Shown: piece after piece, positions 1 to 8,226 of the stretch
Layout: each line of letters opens with the position of its first letter
Numbering within the stretch: the stretch's first letter is position 1
Source: Terriglobia bacterium
GTDB lineage: Bacteria; Acidobacteriota; Terriglobia; Versatilivoradales; Versatilivoraceae
Direction of reading: 5' to 3'
Assembly: GCA_951813285.1 (NCBI GenBank)
Contig: OX638355.1
Location: 70,001-134,000, forward strand
Length of the DNA: 64,000 nucleotides
Notes under the pieces: generated by a model
Database searches by the model: none
The model's input: only the letters and a program-made list of their open reading frames with translations
What the model was told of the DNA's origin: nothing
Program-made: the position numbers and the translations under genes

Positions 1-392
1 CTCTGGGCCAGGCCGTGCTGATGGCGCTGGGCTGCAACAGCCCCTCGTACTTCGATGGGCAGGAGTCGGTGGACGTCAGCGATGAGTACGCCAAGCTGGG
101 TACCGGGCCCGGCTACTGCCACCATTGTCACACGGGGCTGTGCCCGGTGGGGGTAACCACCCAGATCCCCGAGCTGGAAAAGAGATTGCAGCCCGATTGG
201 GGGGCACGGCGCTTGAAGAACTACCTGCAGACCCTGACCATGGAGTTGACGACCCTGGCCAGGGCCTGCGGCAAATCCAACGTCCACCACCTGGAGCGTG
301 AAGACCTGGTCGCACTCACGGTGGAAGCCGCCGCCATGGCCAAGCTCCCCCTGGCCGGAACCGACTGGATTCCGGGAGACGGGCGACGATAG
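1..392 (+). CDS. FMN-binding glutamate synthase family protein, C-terminal fragment
   Basis: The reading frame is open from the window edge and stops at 390-392, so only about the last 129 residues are present. They include the end of the FMN-binding TIM barrel (LMALGCNSPSYFD) and a Cys-rich stretch, CHHCHTGLCPVGVTTQ, which matches the 3Fe-4S cluster loop of the GltB-type glutamate synthase domain. Family members transfer electrons and ammonia to 2-oxoglutarate, or carry out related FMN chemistry. The C-terminal helix (RLKNYLQTLTMELTTLARACGKSNVHHLEREDLVAL) is typical of the stand-alone family rather than of full-length GltB. The start and N-terminal domains lie outside the window, so the specific substrate cannot be assigned. 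Confidence 0.85.
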   Translation, partial: LGQAVLMALGCNSPSYFDGQESVDVSDEYAKLGTGPGYCHHCHTGLCPVGVTTQIPELEKRLQPDWGARRLKNYLQTLTMELTTLARACGKSNVHHLEREDLVALTVEAAAMAKLPLAGTDWIPGDGRR

Positions 393-402
393 AACACAGA
401 GC

Positions 403-543
403 TCAGATACGGTACAAAGCCATTTTGGCGTGTTCGCGAAGCACACGGTTGATTTCAGTCTGGTACCCCCGCCCACCAGGGGCGTTGGTCTTGAACCACG
501 CCACCACGTCGGCATCCAGCCTTAGCGGTATCGGAAGTCTCAC
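403..543 (-). CDS. brnA: BrnA-like antitoxin remnant (orphan)
   Basis: A 46-codon frame starting at GTG 541-543 and ending TGA at 403-405 reads VRLPIPLRLDADVVAWFKTN, then a GGRGYQTEINRVLREH segment. This is the DNA-binding/dimerisation core of BrnA antitoxins (LRLDADVV..WFK, GRGYQT.IN.VLRE). Complete BrnA proteins are about 80-100 residues and follow a brnT toxin gene. Here the N-terminal half and brnT are both absent, and the racemase gene lies directly upstream with its stop only about 20 bp away. The frame stays open further upstream inside the racemase 3' end but shows no BrnA-like sequence. It is either a decayed relic or a minimal orphan repressor. The frame is too short for routine ORF calling. 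Confidence 0.6.
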   Translation of the reverse strand: MRLPIPLRLDADVVAWFKTNAPGGRGYQTEINRVLREHAKMALYRI

Positions 544-562
544 ACCTGCATGACCCCCACCT

Positions 563-1327
563 TCACGGAACGATAGAAGCTCTGGCCCGTCTGAGGCTCT
601 TGACCTCGTCGGCAGGAGGCTTCTGCCAAGTGCCGAAACGACTCAAGACGGGCAATCCCACCCGCTTGGCTTCCACCATGAACTCGGTGTATTTGAGGCC
701 CACCAGCACGGGATCGATGATGGGAGCTCCCAGTGAATCGTCCACCCCTGTGACCGTCAGCGGGCAACTTTGCAGCGTGCACCCCATGAGGATGGCCTCG
801 GCGCCGTCCTCCTCCACGCATTTCTGAGCTACCTCAAGGATCCGGGCAACCACCTCCTGGGGATTGGTGCGGTCCGGATAGGACTCCCTGGCCGACAGGT
901 GGATGTGCCTCACCGAGGCCAGCTTGGAGCCGGTCCCGTAGAGTTGCGCCATCTCGCGGTAGCAGTGGACGGTCTTGTATTCGGTGGCGATGACCGAGTA
1001 CCTCTGAGAGATGGCGTTGGCGTAGTGGCATCCGGCCTCGAAGGCCGCCGTCACCGGAATGTCCACCAACTCGCGGGCTTCCCACAGTCCCGGATCGTAG
1101 CAGCAACAGATGAAGAGGGCGTCGAAGCCCTCATCCTGGGCCCGGCAGGCCCGCTCGGCCACGGCGTCGGCGCAGCGGTGGCGATAGTAGATGTAGGTGA
1201 CGTAGTTCAGGGGATAGACGTCGGAAATGTCTTCGAACACGATTTCGGTGTTCGGTCCCGCCACCTGCCGGCACCGCTCCAGCTCCTGCATACCGCCTGC
1301 AAACGGATTCAAAACCAGGATTTTCAT
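563..1327 (-). CDS. Aspartate/glutamate/hydantoin racemase family protein
   Basis: 254 residues. It resembles the Asp/Glu/hydantoin racemase fold, which uses two cysteines for two-base proton transfer. Candidate cysteines lie in FICCCYDPG (Cys74-76) and MGCTLQSCP (Cys183), at the positions expected for the family. The start was set at ATG 1327 because GGGAGA precedes it. An upstream ATG at 1345 overlaps the hyuB stop (ATGA) but has no better ribosome site. It is the last gene of an hyuA-hyuB-racemase operon, so a role in racemising hydantoins or the amino acids derived from them is likely. The run of three adjacent cysteines at the first catalytic site is unusual. The exact substrate is unknown. 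Confidence 0.8.
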   Translation of the reverse strand: MKILVLNPFAGGMQELERCRQVAGPNTEIVFEDISDVYPLNYVTYIYYRHRCADAVAERACRAQDEGFDALFICCCYDPGLWEARELVDIPVTAAFEAGCHYANAISQRYSVIATEYKTVHCYREMAQLYGTGSKLASVRHIHLSARESYPDRTNPQEVVARILEVAQKCVEEDGAEAILMGCTLQSCPLTVTGVDDSLGAPIIDPVLVGLKYTEFMVEAKRVGLPVLSRFGTWQKPPADEVKSLRRARASIVP

Positions 1328-1341
1328 GGTCTCCCTTCCCG

Positions 1342-3099
1342 TCATCCACGACGGGCCCTCTCCTCGGCGGTGGCCTGCGAGTCTAGCGACAGATCGTCAT
1401 TGAGAACGACGCCGTAGATCTTCAGAGCCGACTCCCTCGAGAGCAACTCCTGAACGACGTCCTGACGGACCTTTTCGGCAGGGCGTTGGCAAGGTTCTCC
1501 CCATCCTCCGCCCCCCGGAGTGGTGCTGATCAGTCGGGACCCCCTGGTCAGGACCCGGGTCACTTTGGAGGGGAGCTGCTCCACGGATCCGTCGGGCAGC
1601 ACCACCTTGCAGTCCCCGGTGGAAGCGCTGAGGCCGCCGAAGATACCCCAGGGAGCCAGCTCGAATCGATCCGAGCTGAGGGTGACCGTCACCCTCTCCG
1701 CTTCGATCTCGAACTCGCGCCGCATGCCGTAGCCTCCCCTGAACTCCCCGGCCCCGGCGCTCTCCGAAACCAGCCCATAGCCGCGGATGAAGAAAGGATA
1801 GGTCGATTCGATCACCTCCACCGGGGCGTTGCGGGTGTTGGTCATGTGCATCTGCACCGCCGAGGTTCCGTCGCGGTCCACCAGGGCTCCCTGGCCGCCG
1901 CCGTAGGTCTCGATGTAGTTGAAGAGGGCCCCGCTGCGGGGGTCTCGGCCTCCGATGTTCAACAGGTTCATGGTCCCCGAGCAGGCGGCCGCGGCCCGCT
2001 CGGGAATGATCTGGAGAAAGGCGCCCATGAGGGCATCCACGATTCTCTGGGTGGTCACGATGTTGGCGTTGCAGAGAGCCCCGGGAAACTGAACCTCCAT
2101 GAGCGTGCCGGGTTTGGTCAGCACCCGGATTGGGCGGAAGGCTCCGGAGTTGGGGGGAAGGCCCGGGTCCAGCAGGGCCTTGGCCAGATAGTAGGCGCAG
2201 GCTTTCACCGAGGGCGGACGGCAGTTGATGGGACCCAGGGCCTGAGGATCGCTCTCCCGGAAGTCGGCCACCAGCTCCGACCCCTCAACGGTGACCGTCA
2301 CCCGAATGGCGATTTTCTCGGTGGAGATCCCGTCCCCTTCCAGATAGTCCTGCGAGGAAAAGGAACCCTGGGGCAGTTGCCCGATGGCCGCCGAAAGCCG
2401 CCGCTCCGAATAATCCATGATCTCGTTCATGTAGTGGAGCACTGTCTCCCGGCCGTACTTTCGCATGAGGCCCTGGAGCCGCTCCTCGCCCACGTTGTTG
2501 GCTGCGATCTGGGCCGCCAGATCGCCCCGGAACTCCACCGGGGTCCGCAGGTTGGCGGTGATGAGGCGCACCAGGTCCTCATCGATGCGCCCCCGCTTGA
2601 CCAGCTTCAGCGGGGGAATCTGCAAGCCCTCCTGAAAGTGCTCCCAGACACCGAAGGCCATGCTGCCGGGAGCAAAGCCGCCCACGTCCACGTGGTGGGA
2701 CATGTTGGCCACGTAGGCCACCAGGTGAGGGCCGTCGAAGACGGGTGAGACCAGGGTGACATCGTTGAGATGGCCGGGGCCTTCGGGGTAGGGAGTGTTG
2801 ACGATGATGTCGTCTTCGGGCTCCAGGGTCTCGGGGGGCACGGCGGCGATGGCGGTCTGAACCGCCGGCAGCATGACTCCCAGATGGAGGGGTGTGCCCA
2901 CTTCGCCCTGGGCCACCAGTTGTCCGTCCCGGGTGAAGACGGCCCCGCTGCAGTCCCTGCGGTCCTTGATATTGGTGGAGAAAGAAGTCCGAATCAGAGC
3001 CGCCACCATTTCATCCGCCACCGAGTAGATGGCATTGGTCATGACCTGCAGGGTGACGGGGTCGGTGCTGACTTGGGAACTCGGATTTCCGGCGGTCAT
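1342..3099 (-). CDS. hyuB: Hydantoinase B/oxoprolinase family protein
   Basis: 585 residues matching the hydantoinase B (HyuB) family. HyuB is the second subunit of ATP-dependent N-methylhydantoinase, 5-oxoprolinase and acetone-carboxylase-type enzymes. Visible family sequence includes the N-terminal DPVTLQVMTNAIYSVADEM, the DCSGAVFTRDGQLVAQGEVGTPLHLG block and the late GGGQGALVDRDGTSAV and TPGGGGWG motifs. Its ATG overlaps the end of hyuA by 4 bp (3096-3099), which implies translational coupling and a heteromeric enzyme. The glycine-rich C-terminus followed by a 40-residue tail is normal for the family. Cytosolic. Substrate not determinable: hydantoin-, oxoproline- or ketone-type ring opening are all possible, with the downstream racemase favouring hydantoins. 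Confidence 0.9.
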   Translation of the reverse strand: MTAGNPSSQVSTDPVTLQVMTNAIYSVADEMVAALIRTSFSTNIKDRRDCSGAVFTRDGQLVAQGEVGTPLHLGVMLPAVQTAIAAVPPETLEPEDDIIVNTPYPEGPGHLNDVTLVSPVFDGPHLVAYVANMSHHVDVGGFAPGSMAFGVWEHFQEGLQIPPLKLVKRGRIDEDLVRLITANLRTPVEFRGDLAAQIAANNVGEERLQGLMRKYGRETVLHYMNEIMDYSERRLSAAIGQLPQGSFSSQDYLEGDGISTEKIAIRVTVTVEGSELVADFRESDPQALGPINCRPPSVKACAYYLAKALLDPGLPPNSGAFRPIRVLTKPGTLMEVQFPGALCNANIVTTQRIVDALMGAFLQIIPERAAAACSGTMNLLNIGGRDPRSGALFNYIETYGGGQGALVDRDGTSAVQMHMTNTRNAPVEVIESTYPFFIRGYGLVSESAGAGEFRGGYGMRREFEIEAERVTVTLSSDRFELAPWGIFGGLSASTGDCKVVLPDGSVEQLPSKVTRVLTRGSRLISTTPGGGGWGEPCQRPAEKVRQDVVQELLSRESALKIYGVVLNDDLSLDSQATAEERARRG

Positions 3100-5156
3100 T
3101 GGCGGTTCTCCCAGGCGATCATCAAATTGCCGAATTCATCGGTTTCGGCCCGCTGGCCGGGCAGGATGAGGGTGGTGGAGTCCAGTTGCTCCACGATGGC
3201 CGGCCCGGTCACCACCGAGCCCCACCCCAACCCGGAGCGCCGGTAGACCTCGGCGTCGGTGAATCGGCCTTCCACGTAGATCTTCCTGGTTCCCTCCAGG
3301 GCCGGGCCCGGATCGGGTTGCCTCCGGGGGAGTTGAGCCAGGGTGGCCGGCGCGAGTCGTCCGATGGCCGCCAGCCGCAGGTTGACTACTTCGGTGGTGG
3401 CCTGCCGGTCGTGGTATCCGTAGGTCTCCTGGTGCCGCTGGTGGAATCGCCGGATCAGCGGAGCCAGGTCGTTCCAACCCGAGAGTTCCTCCAGGTCGAA
3501 GGAAACAGGAAGGGAGAACCCCTGCCCTTCATAGCGGAGGTCGGAGGCGGCGACAAAGACCACCAGGTCCGAGGCAACACCTTCCTTTTTCATCTGGGCC
3601 AGGGCCGCCGCCTGCATTTCTCCCAACTGGGCCTTGAATTGGTCCAGGGAGGCCTGCTGCTGCTTCCATAGCACCGTGCGCACGTAATCGTGGCGAAAGT
3701 CGGCCGTGATCAGGCCCAGGGCGGAACTGACCCCGGGAACCGGCGGCACCAGCACTCGGGGGATCTGCAGGTCGGCAGCCAGCTCGACCGCATGCAGGGG
3801 GCCTCCGCCCCCGAAGCTGACCAGGGTGAACTCCCTGGGATCGTAGCCCTTCTCCACCGAGAGCCGCCGAATGGCCTTGGCCATGACGGCATTGATCACC
3901 CGAATGATCCCTTCGGCCGCCTCCACCAGCTCCAGGCCCAGGGGAGCGGCAATGCCCTCCCCGATGGCCTTTGCGGAGAGTTCCGCATCGATGGCCATCT
4001 CGCCCCCCAGCAAATGGCTGGCATTCAAGCGTCCCAGGACCACGTTGGCGTCGGTAACGGTGGGCCGGCTGCCTCCCCGCCGGTAGCAGGCGGGTCCCGG
4101 ATGGGCGCCGGCGCTCTGGGGTCCGACCTGCAGGGCTCCTCCGGAATCGACCCAGGCGATGCTGCCGCCGCCGGCGCCGACCGTATTGATTTCAATGGCC
4201 GGAATCTTGAGGATCTGCCCGGCGATCTCGCTTTCTTCGGCAAAGTGAAGGTTGCCGTCACGGGCTACGGCCACGTCGGCGCTGGTGCCCCCCACGTCGA
4301 TGGAAATGATGTGGTCCAGTCCGGCCTTCCGTCCCAGGACCAGGCCGCTCAGGGCTCCGGCGGCCGGGCCTGACAGCACCATGTGCACGCAGTGGCTCTG
4401 GGCGGTCTCGGAGGTCATGATGCCGCCGTTGGACTGCATGATATGGAGTCCCGAGGGAATTTTGAGAGAGTCCAGACCCTCCTCCAGCCGCTGGAGATAG
4501 CTGCCTACCGAGGGCAGCACGTAGGCGTTGACGGCCGTGGTGCTCAACCTCTCGAACTCCTTGAACTCGGGCAGGATGTCCGAAGAGAGCGAGACCCGGG
4601 CTTCCGGGATCTCCTGCCGGATCCAGTCCCGGAGCGACCTTTCGTGAGAAGGGTTCACGTAGGAGTGCAGCAGGCACACGGCGATGTCCCGGATTTCCAG
4701 ACCATTCAGCCGGCGCAGCAGTTGTCTGGTAGGCCCCTCCTGCAGCGGCCGGCTGACTTGTCCGGTGTAGAGCATGCGCTCCGGGACTTCGAAGCGGCGT
4801 TCTCGCGGGATCAGGGGCTGGGGACGTTGCTGGAAGTAGTCGTAGAGGCGGGGCCGGTCCTGCCGCATGATGTAGGGCACGTCCCGGAAGCCGGCCGTGA
4901 CCAGCAGGGCCACCTCGGCCCCCTTGCGCTCCAGGATGGTGTTGGTGGCCACGGTGGTGCCGTGAATGAAGAACCCCACCGACTCGGCGGGAACCTCGAA
5001 CTGGCTCAGGACCCGACGGGTTCCCTCGACGACGGCCGTGCTGGGCCGATCGGGCGTGCTGGGGACCTTCAGCAGCCTGAAGTCTCCTGCTTGCTCGTCA
5101 AAGCAGACGATGTCGGTAAAGGTTCCCCCGACGTCGACGCCGATTCGGACGGACAT
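3096..5156 (-). CDS. hyuA: Hydantoinase A/oxoprolinase family protein
   Basis: 686 residues, with the start set at ATG 5156 because it gives the canonical N-terminus MSVRIGVDVGGTFTDIVCFD. GGTFTD is the nucleotide phosphate-binding loop of the HyuA family, whose members phosphorylate a carbonyl or lactam using ATP. A second actin-like segment, SIDVGGTSADVAVARDG, lies mid-protein. The upstream in-frame extension to 5240 has no family similarity and is left out. It is the first gene of the operon with hyuB and a racemase; hyuA and hyuB share 4 bp. No promoter could be picked out confidently in the 118 bp up to the divergent-looking PIN gene, which in fact lies on the same strand. Specific substrate unresolved. 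Confidence 0.9.
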   Translation of the reverse strand: MSVRIGVDVGGTFTDIVCFDEQAGDFRLLKVPSTPDRPSTAVVEGTRRVLSQFEVPAESVGFFIHGTTVATNTILERKGAEVALLVTAGFRDVPYIMRQDRPRLYDYFQQRPQPLIPRERRFEVPERMLYTGQVSRPLQEGPTRQLLRRLNGLEIRDIAVCLLHSYVNPSHERSLRDWIRQEIPEARVSLSSDILPEFKEFERLSTTAVNAYVLPSVGSYLQRLEEGLDSLKIPSGLHIMQSNGGIMTSETAQSHCVHMVLSGPAAGALSGLVLGRKAGLDHIISIDVGGTSADVAVARDGNLHFAEESEIAGQILKIPAIEINTVGAGGGSIAWVDSGGALQVGPQSAGAHPGPACYRRGGSRPTVTDANVVLGRLNASHLLGGEMAIDAELSAKAIGEGIAAPLGLELVEAAEGIIRVINAVMAKAIRRLSVEKGYDPREFTLVSFGGGGPLHAVELAADLQIPRVLVPPVPGVSSALGLITADFRHDYVRTVLWKQQQASLDQFKAQLGEMQAAALAQMKKEGVASDLVVFVAASDLRYEGQGFSLPVSFDLEELSGWNDLAPLIRRFHQRHQETYGYHDRQATTEVVNLRLAAIGRLAPATLAQLPRRQPDPGPALEGTRKIYVEGRFTDAEVYRRSGLGWGSVVTGPAIVEQLDSTTLILPGQRAETDEFGNLMIAWENRQ

Positions 5157-5274
5157 GATTCTCCAATGGCGGTGGTGTATGACCGACCGAAGCCACCGGC
5201 CGGCGGCTGCCTTTCGGAGGGAGCGGACCCCCTGAGGCAAGAAGCTCCCTATTGTAAGATCGCAAATTCATGGT

Positions 5275-5676
5275 TCAGGAGTCTTCCAGGTCGAACAGTG
5301 AGATGTTCATGGCGCGGGCGATAGCGATCATCCGTCGGTCGTAGCTGGCCAGTGCGATCGACTGGCCCTGGTTGCGCAAATAGTCGCATGACGCCAGATG
5401 CAAGGCATCGAGTGTGCGTACGGCAACAGACCCGGGAAAGGGCTCACGGGCACGCGCCAGCACGGGTGGAGAAAGCTCCAGAAACGCGACTCGTCCGATG
5501 AGACCGCGAGCCGCCTCGCCATGGGAATCGGCAAGCCGGCGCGCGTGCAGCCGAGTCCAGACCTCGTACTCCATCAACCGGCTGGCCACCAGGGCCTGAC
5601 TCCAAAGCGAGGCGGGCGGACGGCAATCTTCTGCCAGGAGCTGGGCGAGTGCAACCGAGGTGTCGAGGTAGATCAC
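5275..5676 (-). CDS. PIN-domain toxin (VapC type)
   Basis: 133 residues with a complete PIN-domain acidic set: Asp5 (MIYLDTS), Glu36/Glu38 (MEYEVW), Asp90 (RTLDALHLAS) and Asp113 (ASYDRRM). VapC toxins are Mg-dependent ribonucleases that cut tRNA or rRNA when their antitoxin is degraded. The gene starts 4 bp inside the end of the antitoxin gene (5673-5676), the usual order for a type II module. It ends 118 bp before the hyuA start on the same strand. All catalytic residues are intact, so the module is probably active. Confidence 0.88.
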   Translation of the reverse strand: MIYLDTSVALAQLLAEDCRPPASLWSQALVASRLMEYEVWTRLHARRLADSHGEAARGLIGRVAFLELSPPVLARAREPFPGSVAVRTLDALHLASCDYLRNQGQSIALASYDRRMIAIARAMNISLFDLEDS

Positions 5677-5966
5677 CGTTCGCTTCGATCACTCTCCAAT
5701 TCGGAGAGAAGGTCGCGGAGTGGCGCCACCGGCCCCGGTGTCTGAGGCTCCCCGACAACCGGCAGCAGGGGTGGCGTCAACCATCCCTTGCGCACCGCCT
5801 CGGCCAGCAGCGCGTCGGCAAGAACCGGGCTCCTGGTTGATTTCGGAGGACCGATCTCCGCGACGACCCGGTCTCGGTCTGTCACCAGAACGGTTTCTCC
5901 CGAAGCTGCCAGGCGCACGTACTCGCTCAGGCGGTTGTTCAGCATTTTGATTCCGACTGATCTCAT
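5673..5966 (-). CDS. Phd/YefM-like antitoxin (VapB role)
   Basis: 97 residues starting at ATG 5966 (MRSVGIKMLNNRLSEYV). The N-terminal half matches the Phd/YefM antitoxin fold (KMLNNRLSEYVRLAASGETVLVTDRDRVVAEI), which binds operator DNA as a dimer. The C-terminal part, ending LRDLLSELESDRSER, would wrap the PIN toxin. A TTG codon three residues earlier is possible but unlikely. An 8-bp-arm palindrome lies just upstream (5977-5994), consistent with autorepression. The 3' end overlaps the toxin gene by 4 bp. Confidence 0.85.
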   Translation of the reverse strand: MRSVGIKMLNNRLSEYVRLAASGETVLVTDRDRVVAEIGPPKSTRSPVLADALLAEAVRKGWLTPPLLPVVGEPQTPGPVAPLRDLLSELESDRSER

Positions 5967-5973
5967 ACACCAC

Positions 5974-6003
5974 AAGGTAGCAACTGGTTGCTACGATATT
6001 CAA
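5974..6003 (-). promoter_or_regulatory. Candidate promoter and operator of the 5.7 kb toxin-antitoxin pair
   Basis: Reading the minus strand, TTGAAT (5998-6003) is followed after 18 bp by TACCTT (5974-5979). A near-perfect palindrome, GTAGCAAC-TG-GTTGCTAC (5977-5994), fills the spacer. The -10-like box ends only 7 nt before the antitoxin ATG, so the transcript would have almost no leader. The palindrome position fits antitoxin autorepression. The -10 box is a weak match. Confidence 0.45.
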
Positions 6004-6021
6004 GGCGAAAATGACGTAGTG

Positions 6022-7194
6022 TCAGAAAGTATGGCCTCTCCTCCCCTTCCAATGGACCCAGGACTGGACCGCTGTCGTCAACACCACCACCAGGGCCACT
6101 GTCTGGTAAGGGGCCCTGGGCCCCAGCCACAGGCTCACCAGACCCCCGCCCAGGGAGCCCGCGGCGAAGCCCACCGCCAGGCTGGCTTCGTGCATTCCGC
6201 TGAACAGTCCCTGCCGCTGCCGGTCGAAGGTGGTGGTGCTGTAGAAAATGCTGGAAAAGTAATTGTAGCCCGACAGCAGCGCAAACAGGATCAGGCCCAG
6301 GGTCAGAAACGAGACGGTTCGACTGTAAGTCAGCAGCGTCAGTCCGGCCAGGGCGCACAGTTGCGCCAGCAGGGCGGCGGAAAAACGGTAACGCCAGAAA
6401 GTCAACCAGAACATCAACGAATAGGTGATGATGATCACCGACCGGTTGGTGGCCACCATCAGGCCGTGGATGGGAGCACCGATCTCCAGTTCGGTGGCCA
6501 GATGGGGAAAGAGGTGGATGATGACGCTCACCCCCATGGCGCTGGCCACGTTGGCCAGCCAGCCCAGGTAGACGAAGGTGCGGGCTGACTCGGGAACCGC
6601 GGTCACCTCCCGCTCGGAGGGTGGCAAGGCGGCGGGAGTGGGAGCAGCGATCGGGAAACCGGTCCGAACCAGCACGCCCAGCATCAGCACCACCCCCACC
6701 AGCAGGGGCAGGGTGGGACCGGACGGATAGAGCCAGCCTCCTGCGGCCTGCCCCGCGATCATTCCCAGGTTCCAGGACAGACAGAACCGGAAGAGCCGCC
6801 GGCCCTGCAGCCTGGGGCCAAGCTGCTCCAGTCCTCCCCGGGTCAACCAGGCGATGACCGGGGGAAGCATCACCCCGACCGAGGCTCCTGAAATCGGCGC
6901 ATACAGGTAGAACCATTGATGGTCGGAATGCCATAGGATGCACGCCAGCAGGACCAATGCCTGGGCGGCGGCGCCGACGGCGATGACGCGGCGCCCTCCC
7001 CAGACGTCGGACGCCCAGCCTCCGATCGGAGCCCCCAGGCCGAAGCCAAGCGAGGAGACGGCCCCCAGGATTCCCAGAGACATCAGGCTGGCCTGATTTT
7101 CCGCCATCAACCGAGTCACCGTGAAGACGAACAACATGTAGGCGAAGTCCGACGACAGGGCGATCCAGTAGAATTTCAGCTCGCGTCGAAGCAT
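6022..7194 (-). CDS. MFS transporter
   Basis: 390 residues with about 12 hydrophobic segments and the general major-facilitator layout. The start was set at ATG 7194 (MLRRELKFYWIALSSDFAYM) because the preceding 34 in-frame residues come from an interspersed repeat. The loop between helices 2 and 3 reads GAPIGGWASDVWGGRRVIAVG, a clear MFS motif A (GG..SD..GRR). A charged central loop (roughly residues 190-215) separates the two halves. No substrate-specific motif was recognised. The gene stands alone, with the toxin-antitoxin module downstream on the same strand and repeat DNA upstream. Confidence 0.8.
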   Translation of the reverse strand: MLRRELKFYWIALSSDFAYMLFVFTVTRLMAENQASLMSLGILGAVSSLGFGLGAPIGGWASDVWGGRRVIAVGAAAQALVLLACILWHSDHQWFYLYAPISGASVGVMLPPVIAWLTRGGLEQLGPRLQGRRLFRFCLSWNLGMIAGQAAGGWLYPSGPTLPLLVGVVLMLGVLVRTGFPIAAPTPAALPPSEREVTAVPESARTFVYLGWLANVASAMGVSVIIHLFPHLATELEIGAPIHGLMVATNRSVIIITYSLMFWLTFWRYRFSAALLAQLCALAGLTLLTYSRTVSFLTLGLILFALLSGYNYFSSIFYSTTTFDRQRQGLFSGMHEASLAVGFAAGSLGGGLVSLWLGPRAPYQTVALVVVLTTAVQSWVHWKGRRGHTF

Positions 7195-7500
7195 GAACGA
7201 TGCAGAGGATTGTCCACGAAGGACCAAAACTAGAGTTATCCACGAAGGGACACGAAGGACAACGAAGGGCCACGAAGAAGGCTTGCCCTCCTTCAACGAA
7301 AAGCGGCTCCAGAATGGCTCTGCTCATTCTTGACGTTGGTCGGTAGTCCCTCAAAGGGAAATTTCTGTGCCAAGAAAGAAAATTCCCGAATTAGCGTGTT
7401 CAATGGGGAGTCCCGCAGGGCAGGACTCGTAGGACTGGAAAGGACCGCTGCCGCCGGTGGCGGCAATCATGATACAAACTCAGTGAACCCGGAGGAGCGT
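7195..7500. repeat. Intergenic region with a degenerate family B repeat (7208-7290)
   Basis: No gene is seen here. Positions 7208-7290 hold successive CCACGAAGG / ACACGAAGG units, a partial inverted copy of the CTTCGTGG-rich repeat family B found more completely at 23630-23800, 30768-30900 and 33994-34158. The rest up to the GTG at 7501 shows only the ribosome site GGAGG at 7491. Confidence 0.7.
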
Positions 7501-8226
7501 GTGTCATTACTCAGGGCCGAGGGCATCGGCAAGACCTACACCCATGGAGAAGCTCCCGTAGTGGCCGTGAGGGAGGTAGACCTGTCCCTGGAAAAAGGAG
7601 AGTTCGTGGCCCTGACGGGACCCTCGGGATGCGGCAAGTCTACCCTGCTTCATCTTTGCGGGGGCATGGATTATCCCACCCGGGGACGCATTTGGCTGGA
7701 CGGTTGCGACCTCGGGAGCCTGGACGACGGCAGCCTGACCCGGATCCGCCGCCGGCAGATCGGATTTGTCTTTCAAACCTTCAATCTACTGCCCACCCTC
7801 ACCGCCGTGGAAAACACGGCGCTGCCCCTCATGCTGGAGGGGGTGTCCCCGGACGTCGCCAGACACAAAGCCACCGGTCTGCTCGAACGCGTCGGCCTGG
7901 GTCATCGCCTGGGCCACTACCCCCAGCAGCTCTCGGGAGGAGAGATGCAGCGGGTCGGCATCGCCCGGGCGGTGTGCCACCAGCCCTTGCTGCTTCTGGC
8001 GGACGAGCCTACCGGGAACCTGGATTCCGCCAACGGCGCCGGCGTGCTGAAACTCCTGCAAGAGCTGAACCAGTCCCTGGGAATCTCGGTGCTGCTGGCC
8101 ACCCACTCCGCCGAGATGGCGGCTGCAGGCCAGCGAGTGTTGCACATGGTGGATGGCAGGATCGAGTCCGAACTGCGGTCACGGCGGCCCATCGTCCGAA
8201 CCGATGCCCACGATGAAAGGGGATGA
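7501..8226 (+). CDS. ABC transporter ATP-binding protein (AttE/LolD/MacB type)
   Basis: 241 residues starting at GTG 7501, chosen because GGAGG lies 5 nt upstream; no closer ATG exists. Walker A is GPSGCGKST (40-48), the Q-loop FVFQTFN, the signature LSGGEMQ (144-150) and Walker [12 protein letters not shown] (Asp168, Glu169), followed by the H-loop (ATHSAEM). This is the LolD/MacB/FtsE-like class that powers FtsX-type permeases without a classical solute-binding protein. Its 3' end overlaps the permease gene by 4 bp (ATGA at 8223). With the lipocalin-like AttH protein downstream, the set resembles AttEFGH. Confidence 0.92.
   Translation: MSLLRAEGIGKTYTHGEAPVVAVREVDLSLEKGEFVALTGPSGCGKSTLLHLCGGMDYPTRGRIWLDGCDLGSLDDGSLTRIRRRQIGFVFQTFNLLPTLTAVENTALPLMLEGVSPDVARHKATGLLERVGLGHRLGHYPQQLSGGEMQRVGIARAVCHQPLLLLADEPTGNLDSANGAGVLKLLQELNQSLGISVLLATHSAEMAAAGQRVLHMVDGRIESELRSRRPIVRTDAHDERG

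Noticed and set aside
1486-2748. A 420-codon plus-strand ORF
   Set aside because: Antisense to hyuB, with no recognisable motif.
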